Below are positions 1 through 6,218 of a stretch of 10,955 nt of DNA, piece by piece. The notes under the pieces were generated by a model. The model was given only the letters and a program-made list of their open reading frames with translations. It did not search any database and was not told the DNA's origin. Source of the stretch: Candidatus Acetothermia bacterium JdFR-50 (GTDB taxonomy: Bacteria; Bipolaricaulota; Bipolaricaulia; Bipolaricaulales; Bipolaricaulaceae); the NCBI GenBank assembly GCA_002010365.1, contig MTNL01000198.1:1-10955 (forward strand), given 5' to 3'. A program made the translations under genes and the position numbers. How positions within the stretch are numbered: position 1 is the first letter of the stretch; the number at the start of each line of letters is the position of its first letter.

Positions 1-288
1 CCCCATATCCTACTCCAATACATTGGTTGGCGGGAAGCCGGCATGCGTTGGGTTCGACTCAACCCCGATTCCGCCTATGTGAGGCTCCTCTTTCACCGGG
101 CCCCCCGGGCCACGGACAATCCGGCTGATGCCCGGGCTGATTGTACGAACATCGTTGGGATGCTCGAGCCCGAGGGCCTTCCGGACCCCCTCATCACCGC
201 CGCGGCCGCCCTGGAATTGTCCGACCGGACCTATTACGGGAACTGGGTCCGGGACCTGAAGGAGGTGCTGGGGAGGGAAGCGGTCTGA
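1..288 (+). CDS. C-terminal fragment of an unrecognised protein
   Basis: An open frame enters from the left edge and ends at TGA 286-288, giving about 95 residues. An internal ATG lies at 43, but the frame stays open upstream of it, so this is more likely the tail of a longer protein than a complete small gene. Third codon positions are strongly G/C, as in the intact genes of the window, which supports real coding. The tail is mixed and soluble-looking, with no membrane segment, and ends in an amphipathic stretch (YYGNWVRDLKEVLG). I do not recognise the family and no function is assigned. The minus-strand frame across the same bases (10-369) reads as a low-complexity shadow. Confidence 0.55.
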   Translation, partial: PHILLQYIGWREAGMRWVRLNPDSAYVRLLFHRAPRATDNPADARADCTNIVGMLEPEGLPDPLITAAAALELSDRTYYGNWVRDLKEVLGREAV

Positions 289-907
289 GTACCTCCGCCC
301 ATTTTCCCTTCCCAGCTCCACGGTTCCGCTTAGGGCGCCTTGGGTCTGCCCCATGCCGTGGCCCGCCACCCCGGGGAAAAACCCTGACCTGCGATGAGAG
401 CGTTTTCCCTCCCGTTTAAGGTGCTCCCCAGGGCGGGAGGATCCTGATCATCGATGCTTCCGGCGATGTGGTGTAGGAGCTCGTAGCCGGGCTTATGTTT
501 CCCCACGGGGGCCGAACCCCTGTCCCTATGGGCAAAAGATCTCCCATCGTGGCCACAGGGAACGGCGTAGGGGTTGAGGTCTTCCCGCTGGAAATACTGG
601 TTCGAGTTTCCCGTCCGTGGAACACATGATCGGCGGAGGACGACAGGGGGTTACCGGGGGAAGCTGTCTGGGTGCGCCATTGGGTCGATGTCGGCTGGTG
701 GATGCCCGATGTCGGCCGCGTTGGAAGTGTGAGTTAGGTCCCCCTCAATGTATCCGGAAGCGGGAGGGCCATCCCTCCAGTGATGCCCCGGACCGCGGGT
801 TGGGATCGGGGTTTCCTCCGGATTGGAAAGCGAGGACCAGAACACGTAGATGGACCCGTAAACTATCCTGGTGTGCTGCCATTGTTGAATTGTAAAGGAG
901 AGAGTAG
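289..907. other. Gene-poor decayed region
   Basis: No convincing intact gene is seen between the end of the left-edge gene and the ATG at 908. Short frames here (for example 617-895 on plus, 651-845 on minus) have R/P/G-rich or C-rich translations typical of non-coding frames in GC-rich DNA. The only protein-like signal is the beta-propeller remnant at 420-629. No tRNA, rRNA, CRISPR, transposase or clear terminator was found. Together with the broken gene that follows, this looks like a stretch undergoing gene decay; locally poor sequence quality is the alternative. Confidence 0.5.
420..629 (+). pseudogene. Remnant of an arylsulfotransferase-like beta-propeller protein
   Basis: Between stops at 417-419 and 627-629 one frame reads like consecutive propeller blades. 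It contains GGRILIIDASGDVV, then an in-frame TAG at 474-476, then ELVAGLMFPHGG and later IVATGNGVGVEVFP. In arylsulfotransferase (ASST)-like propellers the usual pattern is 'D-x-x-G-x-V-V-W-E ... F/WPHDA-x-x-L-P-N-G-N ... TGNNRVIEV'. The TAG sits exactly where the pattern has Trp (TGG), so a single base change would explain it. No start, ribosome-binding site or full-length frame exists. The alignment is from memory of the family pattern, so the identity is an inference; the coding-like look of the frame is what is seen directly. Confidence 0.35.
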
Positions 908-1329
908 ATGCGCGGTGTTTGCGTGCTGGTAATCGAGGTGACGCGGTCCGTGGAGGTCGCGGTGGGGAGTTTGGGGCGGATGCAGTTCGTGCTCGGGACC
1001 TACGCTAACATGGGCTCAGCGATGAAAGGCCTGGAGGCTTGGGCCCGGCGCCATCTGAGTGACCAAAAGGGACTTCATTGGCACGTGGATTATCTGCTAG
1101 CTACCCGGGCTCCCGGACCACCGTGGTCTACGGCATAGAGACGCCCGAAAGGATATGAGGAATGTCGCGTGGCCCGCGAGCTGGGGTCGGTATGTCGGAG
1201 AATTTTCCATTTTTCGGTTGCAGTGATTGCTCCTGCTCAAGCCACCTTTTTCGGTACGCTCCCGGAAAGCTGGTGCGGGTTCTTCACCATTCGGGCCTTG
1301 AAAAGCTGAATTTTGTGGGTTTCTCTTGA
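908..1329 (+). pseudogene. Frameshifted DUF123 (GIY-YIG-like) domain gene
   Basis: AAAGGAG at 894-900 precedes ATG 908. The first frame encodes 76 residues matching the N-terminal two thirds of DUF123: a CVLVIEV strand, a VGSLGRMQF segment, TYANMGSAMKGLEA where the family has YxYVGSA, and HLSDQKGLHWHVDYLLA (family: RHL..K.LHWHIDYLL). This frame stops at 1136-1138. The rest of the domain continues in other frames: TTVVYGIETPERI at about 1117-1155, ECRVARELG at 1160-1186, and the diagnostic cysteine tail FGCSDCSCSSHLF at about 1213-1251, which ends at TGA 1327-1329. At least two to three indels are needed to join them. The family is a small domain, often alone or joined to endonuclease III-like proteins in thermophiles; its function is poorly defined. 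The gene is broken, or the sequence here contains indel errors. Confidence 0.75.
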
Positions 1330-1357
1330 CAGAGAATCTCTGTTGTCGTACTTAAAT
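1326..1357 (+). promoter_or_regulatory. Candidate promoter with overlapping palindrome, upstream of the transport operon
   Basis: TTGACA at 1326-1331 is a perfect -35-like hexamer. A 17-base spacer leads to TACTTA at 1349-1354, a poor -10 match; TTAAAT at 1352-1357 is closer to consensus but with a 20-base spacer. The palindrome ACAGAGA-A-TCTCTGT (1329-1343) overlaps the end of the -35 box and the spacer, a position typical for a repressor operator. It is the only AT-rich promoter-like patch between the decayed gene and the operon, and any transcript from it would run through the 1402-1493 hairpins. The -10 weakness keeps confidence moderate. Confidence 0.4.
1329..1343. promoter_or_regulatory. 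15-bp perfect palindrome, candidate operator
   Basis: Two 7-base arms (ACAGAGA and TCTCTGT) are perfectly complementary around a single central A. An odd-length palindrome of this form suits a dimeric helix-turn-helix repressor. It covers the last bases of the TTGACA box at 1326-1331, so binding would block polymerase. No regulator gene is encoded nearby that would obviously bind it. Confidence 0.4.
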
Positions 1358-1401
1358 TTTTGTAATGATGCACGAAACCGGACCGCGGAAGGAGGTGGTG
1401 G

Positions 1402-1493
1402 GGCGAGAGTTCTTCTCGTTGTGGTTTTGATAGGCACCGCCTTGGCGACCGAGGCGGTGTGTGAACGGCGGAGCGAAGGCTCCGTTTTTATTT
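1402..1493 (+). ncRNA. Structured leader with three stem-loops ahead of the binding-protein gene
   Basis: Three hairpins follow one another. First, CGAGA 1404-1408 pairs with TCTCG 1414-1418 and can extend by G-U pairs. Second, a strong stem of about 11 pairs joins 1435-1445 to 1449-1459 (CACCGCCT with AGGCGGTG, then a U-G and two G-C pairs) around a 3-base loop. Third is the terminator hairpin at 1469-1484. Only one base separates the terminator's T-tract from the ribosome-binding region at 1495-1506, so no promoter fits between them. The operon's transcript must therefore start upstream and cross the terminator, as in a riboswitch, attenuator or protein-controlled leader. I do not recognise a known riboswitch class. 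Confidence 0.45.
1469..1493 (+). terminator. Intrinsic terminator inside the operon leader
   Basis: CGGAGC (1469-1474) and GCTCCG (1479-1484) form a perfect 6-bp GC-rich stem with the stable tetraloop GAAG, followed directly by TTTTTATTT (1485-1493). This is a textbook rho-independent terminator. It ends immediately before the Shine-Dalgarno sequence of the gene at 1512, so it lies within that gene's 5' leader rather than merely at the end of an upstream unit. Confidence 0.75.
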
Positions 1494-1511
1494 AAAGGGA
1501 GGTGATGTGGG

Positions 1512-3047
1512 GTGCGAAGAGATCCTCGGGTTGGAGTTTTCGTGGGCGTTATGGTCGCGCTCCTTTCCGCGTTCACCGTGGGCGCAGCAACGTTCAAAAT
1601 CGCGGTGGGAATCGATCCCGATACCCTGGACCCCGCCAAGATGACCACCACCACCGTCTCCAACATGGTGGACTATATGGTCGAAGCCCTGGTGGATATA
1701 GACATAGAGGGCAAGGTGGTGCCCAAGCTCGCCAAGGCGTGGGAGGTCTCCGACGACGGGCTCTCCGTGACCCTGAAGCTTCGGTCGGGGGTTGTTTTCC
1801 ACGACGGAACCCCTTGCGATGCCTCAGCGGTGAAGTGGAACCTGGACCGCCTTCTTGACCCGAATATCCGCGTGCCCATGCGGGCACCCTTCACCCCCAT
1901 CGAGCGGGTGGAGGTAGTGGATTCCCTCACCATCAAGCTCGTGCTCAAACACCCCGCTCCGGCGCTAGTGGCGGCGCTCACCATGACCACCGCGGGAATC
2001 GTCTCCCCGGCCTCCATCGGCAAGTATGGGAACACCTACGACAACATAGTTCACCCGGTGGGGACCGGTCCTTACAAGTTCGCGGAGTATGTTAAGGGCC
2101 AACGGCTCATGGTGGAGAGATTCGAGGATTACTGGGGAAAAAAGCCCTATTACGATGAGGTTATATTCCGCATCGTGCCCGAGGCGGTCACCCGGGAGAG
2201 CCTGCTTTTGGCGGGCCAGGTGGATATGGTTATCCTCCCCCCGGTGGCAGACATTCCTGCCCTGAAGAACAACCCCCGGGTTAAGGTACTTCTTGCCCCC
2301 AGCGACCGCACCATCTTCATCGCTATCAACAACCTCCGTTCTCCCTTCGACGACGTGCGGGTGCGCCAGGCCCTGAACTACGCCGTGGACAAAGAGGCGA
2401 TCATAAAGGGGATCCTGTTCGGAGCGGCCGATCCCATGGATGCCCCTATGGCGCCGAGCCTCTTCGGGTATTGTTCCATCGGAGGTTATGAGTACGATCC
2501 GGACAAGGCACGGGCACTACTGCGGGAGGCGGGCGTCGCGCCGGGGACCAAAGTGGAGCTTTTGACCCCCACCGGCCGTTACCTCCAAGATTTCCAAGCG
2601 TCCCAGGCCATCGCCGGCTATCTCCGGGATGTGGGACTGGATATATCGGTTCGCACTATGGACTGGCCTTCCTACGTGGCCACCATCCTGAAGCCTCCGG
2701 GGGAAAACACCACTCAGCTCCATTACCTCGGCTGGGCCCCCTCCTACCTAGATGCCACCCAACAGATGCTGCAATTCCACTCCTCCCAGTGGCCCCGCAA
2801 TGGGCTCGCCACCTCCTTCTACAAAAACCCCAAGGTGGACGAGCTCATTGAGGCCGCCGACAGGGAGGTGGACCCGGGGAGGCGTGCTGCCCTCTACTGC
2901 GAGGCAGCAAAGCTGATATGGAACGATGCTCCCTGGATCTTCCTCTGGGTACAGCGCTTCCCCATCGTCCATTCGGCCAAGGTGACAAACGTCACTTACC
3001 GGCCTAACGAGAAGTTCTACGCCATCTACGCAGAGCCGGCGAAGTAA
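1512..3047 (+). CDS. ABC transporter solute-binding protein, family 5 (peptide/nickel type)
   Basis: This encodes a 511-residue extracytoplasmic substrate-binding protein of the SBP_bac_5 family (DppA/OppA/NikA type), which captures peptides or related small solutes for the membrane permease. GTG 1512 is chosen because a near-perfect GGGAGGTGAT (1497-1506) lies five bases upstream. Residues 1-26 form a signal peptide with an R-R n-region, a hydrophobic core and an A-A cleavage region. There is no lipobox cysteine, so the mature protein is probably free in the periplasm. Mature residues begin with a FKIAVGIDPDTLDP strand, and the family signature spans about 72-101 (LAKAWEVSDDGLS ... GVVFHDGTP). 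Length is normal for the family. It is the first gene of an operon with the hydrolase at 3102 and permeases at 4325 and 5247. The exact substrate cannot be read from sequence; peptide-like is an inference from the neighbours. Confidence 0.93.
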   Translation: MRRDPRVGVFVGVMVALLSAFTVGAATFKIAVGIDPDTLDPAKMTTTTVSNMVDYMVEALVDIDIEGKVVPKLAKAWEVSDDGLSVTLKLRSGVVFHDGTPCDASAVKWNLDRLLDPNIRVPMRAPFTPIERVEVVDSLTIKLVLKHPAPALVAALTMTTAGIVSPASIGKYGNTYDNIVHPVGTGPYKFAEYVKGQRLMVERFEDYWGKKPYYDEVIFRIVPEAVTRESLLLAGQVDMVILPPVADIPALKNNPRVKVLLAPSDRTIFIAINNLRSPFDDVRVRQALNYAVDKEAIIKGILFGAADPMDAPMAPSLFGYCSIGGYEYDPDKARALLREAGVAPGTKVELLTPTGRYLQDFQASQAIAGYLRDVGLDISVRTMDWPSYVATILKPPGENTTQLHYLGWAPSYLDATQQMLQFHSSQWPRNGLATSFYKNPKVDELIEAADREVDPGRRAALYCEAAKLIWNDAPWIFLWVQRFPIVHSAKVTNVTYRPNEKFYAIYAEPAK

Positions 3048-3053
3048 ATCCAC

Positions 3054-3084
3054 GGCCCCGGGGCGGGAAGGCCGCCCCGGGGCC
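3054..3084 (+). promoter_or_regulatory. 13-bp GC hairpin after the binding-protein gene
   Basis: GGCCCCGGGGCGG (3054-3066) is perfectly complementary to 3072-3084 around the 5-base loop GAAGG. No T-tract follows, so it is not a standard intrinsic terminator. Hairpins between a binding-protein gene and its permease genes commonly stabilise the upstream mRNA segment or attenuate downstream expression, giving more binding protein than permease. That role is inferred here. Confidence 0.65.
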
Positions 3085-3101
3085 CGTCCCAAGGAGGGCG
3101 G

Positions 3102-4337
3102 GTGGCGAAGGTAGCGCTGGTGAGCGGGAGCGTTATCGATGGGGTCGGGCTTGAGTCCATTAGGGGTGGAGTGCTCCTGATCGAGGACGGACGTATAGTC
3201 CGCGTGGCGAGGCGGGTCCCCCGGGGGTACATGAAGGTGGACGTGCGGGATTGCACGGTCCTCCCCGGGCTCATCGATGCACACGTTCACCTCTGCCTCG
3301 GCGGAGAGGTCAACTTCGAGACGGCGCTCTTACGTGATCCGCCGGAACTCATCGCCCTGCGGGCCGCGGCCCGGGCTCAGGAACTCCTCCGCGCAGGATA
3401 CACCACCGTCAGGGACATGGGCGCCCCCGCCCGGGCGGTGATAGCCCTTCGCGATGCCGTCGCCGCCGGACTTCTCCCCGGGCCCCGGATCCTCGCTCCT
3501 GGGCGCGTCGTCACCGCCACCGGGGGACACGCCGATTTCGCCCCCGAAGGAGTGGTCCACCGCTGGGGACTAGGGCTCGTGGCCGATGGCCCCGACGGGG
3601 TTCGGCGGGCGGTGCGAGCCGAGATAAAGGCCGGGGCGGACTTCATTAAATTCTGCGCCACCGGTGGGGTTCTGGATCCCCAATCTGAACCCGGGCTGCA
3701 GGAGTTCAGCGAAGAGGAGATGGGGGTCTTGATCTCCGAGGCCCATCGGATGGGGAGAAAGGTGGCGGCCCATGCCCAAGGGGAAGGGGGGATCAAGGCC
3801 GCGATCAGGGCAGGGGTGGACACGATCGAACATGGGATCTTCCTCGACGAGGCGGCAGCGGAAATGATGCGAGAGCGGGGTGTATACCTCGTGCCCACGT
3901 TGTCCGCCTCCCATAACCTCTTGCGGGAAGAGGGCAAAGGTCTCCCTCCCCACGTCCTCCGCAAGGCGCGGGAGGTTCGGGAGGCGCACCTCGAGGGCTT
4001 TTCCTTGGCCCTCCGGATGGGAGTCCCCATCGTGGCCGGAACCGATTCGGGCATCCCATTTTGTCCCCACGGGGACAACGCCCTGGAGCTTGCACTTATG
4101 GTGAAGCAAGGGATGTCACCCCTGGAGGCGATCAAAGCGGCGACGAGCCGGGCCGCTGCTACCTTGGGTCTAGACGATGTGGGATCCCTCGAGCCCGGCA
4201 ATATCGCTGACGTGGCGGTCGTACGGGGCGATCCTCTGGATGATATCGGCGTCCTTCGAGATCGGGCCCGGATCGCCCTTGTTCTGCAAGAGGGGAAGCC
4301 CGTGGCTGGAAGCGAACGAGAGCGATGGCCGGAATAG
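3102..4337 (+). CDS. Amidohydrolase, COG1228 (prolidase / imidazolonepropionase-like)
   Basis: This encodes a 411-residue metal-dependent hydrolase of the amidohydrolase superfamily, in the group holding Xaa-Pro, Xaa-Arg and Xaa-Lys dipeptidases and imidazolonepropionase-like enzymes. AAGGAGG at 3091-3097 places the start at GTG 3102. The full metal and catalytic set is visible: H61 and H63 in GLIDAHVHL, K183 in ADFIKFCATGG (the probable carboxylated bridging lysine), H224 in AAHAQGEGG, H244 in TIEHG and D315 in VAGTDSG. GGHADF (H143) and the beta-sandwich ends (1-55 and about 365-400, GNIADVAVV) are also typical. There is no signal peptide, so it should act in the cytoplasm. It lies between the binding protein and the permeases and overlaps the next gene by 13 bases. 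The simplest reading is that it hydrolyses the imported compound, probably a peptide or N-acyl bond. The precise substrate is unknown. Confidence 0.88.
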   Translation: MAKVALVSGSVIDGVGLESIRGGVLLIEDGRIVRVARRVPRGYMKVDVRDCTVLPGLIDAHVHLCLGGEVNFETALLRDPPELIALRAAARAQELLRAGYTTVRDMGAPARAVIALRDAVAAGLLPGPRILAPGRVVTATGGHADFAPEGVVHRWGLGLVADGPDGVRRAVRAEIKAGADFIKFCATGGVLDPQSEPGLQEFSEEEMGVLISEAHRMGRKVAAHAQGEGGIKAAIRAGVDTIEHGIFLDEAAAEMMRERGVYLVPTLSASHNLLREEGKGLPPHVLRKAREVREAHLEGFSLALRMGVPIVAGTDSGIPFCPHGDNALELALMVKQGMSPLEAIKAATSRAAATLGLDDVGSLEPGNIADVAVVRGDPLDDIGVLRDRARIALVLQEGKPVAGSERERWPE

Positions 4338-5254
4338 GTCCCTATATCGTGCGGCGGCTGTCAGCGACCCTGGTGGCGCTCCTCGGGGTCTCACTGATCG
4401 TATTCCTCATGGTAAGGGTCCTCCCCGGGGATCCGGCCCGGGTGATCGCCGGACTTTTGGCGAGCGAGGAGGAGGTGGCTCGGATTCGGACTCAGCTCGG
4501 GCTCGACAAGCCGCTTTATGTACAGTACATTCACTTCCTGGGATCCCTTCTCCGCGGGGATCTCGGCCGATCGGCGCGCACCTTCGAGCCCGTGACTCGG
4601 GAGATCATGCACCGCCTTCCCGCCACCGCTCTGTTGGCGGTGACGAGCTCGATCTTGGCCGCGGTCTTCGGGATCGGCGCCGGGACCTTGGCCGCTACTC
4701 ACGCCAACACCTTCGTCGATTATTTCATTTCCACCACGGTACTTTTCGGGATCTCGATGCCAGTCTACTGGCTCGGCATCATGCTCATTGTGCTTTTTGC
4801 GATAAAGCTCCAATGGCTTCCCGCCGCCGGGGCTGAGGAACCCACGAGTATCGTCCTCCCCGCGATCACCCTAGCGTCGTTCTCCGTAGCGCTGGTGGTG
4901 CGGATGACCCGCTCCAGCATGTTGGAAGTCCTGCGCCGCGACTACATCCTCACCGCCCGGGCCAAGGGGCTTCCGGAGCGCAGAGTGATCCACCGTCACG
5001 CCATCCGCAACGCCCTTATCCCCGTGATCACCGTAGTGGGGCTTCAGTTCGGGAACCTGCTCGGCGGAGCGGTGCTAACGGAGTCGGTGTTCGGATGGCC
5101 GGGGATGGGGCTTCTGTTGGTGGAGTCCATCTTCTCCCGCGATTACCCCATGGTGCAGGGTATTGTTTTGGTGTTCGCGTTTTTGGTGGCGGCGGTGAAC
5201 CTCCTCGTGGACATCGCCTATGCACTGGTGGACCCGCGGATCCATTATGCCTAA
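4325..5254 (+). CDS. ABC transporter permease, DppB/OppB type
   Basis: This 309-residue inner-membrane subunit forms half of the translocation channel. ATG 4325 lies inside the end of the amidohydrolase gene (13-base overlap), pointing to translational coupling. The family N-terminus is present: a first membrane segment at about 10-30, then MVRVLPGDPA and LGLDKPLYVQY, then FLGSLLRGDLGRS. About six membrane segments are visible (roughly 10-30, 99-121, 131-160, 173-193, 231-258, 277-300). The cytoplasmic EAA loop that docks the ATPase is at about 206-233 (RAKGLPERRVIHRHAIRNA). The typical ending LVDPRI is intact. Length is normal. It pairs with the permease starting at 5247; no ATPase gene follows. 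Confidence 0.94.
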   Translation: MAGIGPYIVRRLSATLVALLGVSLIVFLMVRVLPGDPARVIAGLLASEEEVARIRTQLGLDKPLYVQYIHFLGSLLRGDLGRSARTFEPVTREIMHRLPATALLAVTSSILAAVFGIGAGTLAATHANTFVDYFISTTVLFGISMPVYWLGIMLIVLFAIKLQWLPAAGAEEPTSIVLPAITLASFSVALVVRMTRSSMLEVLRRDYILTARAKGLPERRVIHRHAIRNALIPVITVVGLQFGNLLGGAVLTESVFGWPGMGLLLVESIFSRDYPMVQGIVLVFAFLVAAVNLLVDIAYALVDPRIHYA

Positions 5255-6095
5255 AGCTAAAAGATACGAGTTCTTGCGGCGACTTGGACATCAGCGGGCG
5301 GCGGTGATCGGGGCGACTATCATCGCCTCGCTGGCGTTGATGGGGATCTTTGCTCCTTTGATCACTCCTTATAATCCGGTTAAACAGGACCTCGTAAAGG
5401 TCCTTGTCCCGCCGAGCTCCGCTCACCCATTGGGCACGGACCACTTGGGGCGCGATATCCTCTCCCGGATTTTCTACGGGGCCAGGCTGTCCCTTTTCAT
5501 CGGGTTCCTGGCGGTAGGGCTCGGGCTGGCGATAGGGGTGCCGCTGGGAATTGTGTCCGGTTATTACGGGGGCTGGGTGGACATCGCCATCCAGCGCTTG
5601 GTGGACATCATGCTCTCATTCCCCAGCTTCCTCCTCGCGCTCTCGCTGGTGGCCCTCTTGGGGGTCGGACTCAGCAACGTGATCCTGGCGGTGGGGGTTA
5701 GCACTATCCCTTCCTTCATCCGCCTCGCCCGGGGAACGGTGCTTGTGGTCCGCGAGCAGACGTACATTGAGGCCGCCAAAGCAGTGGGGACCGGGGACAC
5801 CCGTATCCTCTTCCGTCACATCCTTCCCAACGTCACTGCGCCGGTGATCGTGCAGGCAACCCTGGGTCTAGGGATGGCGATTCTCATGGCCTCTGGGCTT
5901 GGGTTCCTGGGGTTAGGGGTGCAACCTCCTACCCCGGAATGGGGATCGATGCTGGGGGAGGGTCGGAATTACATCTTCAGCGCTCCTCACGTGGCCACTT
6001 TCCCGGGAATCGCCATCTTTCTGGCGGTGCTGGGTTTCAACCTCCTGGGGGATGGGCTTCGTGACGCCCTAGATCCCTACCTCCGACTCGCCTAA
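5247..6095 (+). CDS. ABC transporter permease, DppC/OppC type
   Basis: This encodes the second channel subunit, 282 residues from ATG 5247. An in-frame ATG at 5220 would give 291 residues, but the family usually starts with a short basic segment, as MPKAKRYEFLRRL does. The 5247 start overlaps the stop of the upstream permease by 8 bases, suggesting coupled translation. Family marks are the first membrane segment at about 18-38, the motif HPLGTDHLGRDILSRIFYGA (60-79), SFPSFLLAL (124-132), the EAA loop YIEAAKAVGTGDTRILFRH (163-181), QPPTPEWGSML (216-226) and the ending DGLRDALDP (269-277). All expected parts are intact. It is the last gene of the cluster. Confidence 0.94.
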   Translation: MPKAKRYEFLRRLGHQRAAVIGATIIASLALMGIFAPLITPYNPVKQDLVKVLVPPSSAHPLGTDHLGRDILSRIFYGARLSLFIGFLAVGLGLAIGVPLGIVSGYYGGWVDIAIQRLVDIMLSFPSFLLALSLVALLGVGLSNVILAVGVSTIPSFIRLARGTVLVVREQTYIEAAKAVGTGDTRILFRHILPNVTAPVIVQATLGLGMAILMASGLGFLGLGVQPPTPEWGSMLGEGRNYIFSAPHVATFPGIAIFLAVLGFNLLGDGLRDALDPYLRLA

Positions 6096-6218
6096 CCCGG
6101 GTTCCGGGAGGGGGACACCGGGCTTTGAAGGACAAAGGCCTCGATTCAACCCGGCGGCAAAGTATTTAGGGAAGCACCTAAAATATTGGCGAAGGAAAAG
6201 GGGGACGATACCATTTCG
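6096..6218. other. Intergenic gap between transport operon and secreted protein gene
   Basis: Only weak signals are seen. CCCGG (6096-6100) and CCGGG (6104-6108) could form a small hairpin directly after the permease stop, but no T-tract follows. TTTAGG (6165-6170) and CCTAAA (6177-6182) form a 6-base inverted repeat with a 6-base spacer, possibly an operator or a hairpin hiding the AGGGA at 6168-6172. No convincing -35/-10 pair was found. There is no ATP-binding subunit here or downstream, where operons of this kind often continue. Confidence 0.4.

Noticed and set aside
46..68. GGGTTCGACTC, resembling a tRNA T-arm
   Set aside because: The 5-bp stem does not form around the loop, no acceptor or anticodon arms are present, and the bases lie within the coding frame ending at 288.
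10..369. 119-codon minus-strand frame at the left edge
   Set aside because: Its translation is G/P/R-rich without recognisable motifs, while the plus frame over the same bases has better codon bias.
617..895. 92-codon plus-strand frame in the decayed region
   Set aside because: The translation is Arg-, Cys- and Pro-rich with no motif, and there is no ribosome-binding site. It is probably noise around the propeller remnant.
1368..1430. 20-codon leader-peptide-like frame starting at ATG 1368
   Set aside because: There is no ribosome-binding site before the ATG and no run of a single amino acid that would point to classical attenuation.
1313..1495. 60-codon frame in the leader with a signal-peptide-like hydrophobic stretch (VLLVVVLIGTALA)
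   Set aside because: The strong AAGGAGG at 1389-1395 has no start codon of this frame at a suitable distance, and the frame runs through two strong hairpins and the terminator. The hydrophobicity is more likely accidental.
3377..4201. Long minus-strand frame of 274 codons opposite the amidohydrolase
   Set aside because: It is an antisense shadow of a gene with all catalytic motifs intact; its translation is rich in S, R and P and lacks domain character.
5220..5246. Upstream ATG giving a 9-residue longer DppC-type permease
   Set aside because: The added residues (MHWWTRGSI) only mirror the end of the upstream permease gene in another frame and are atypical for the family. ATG 5247 is preferred.
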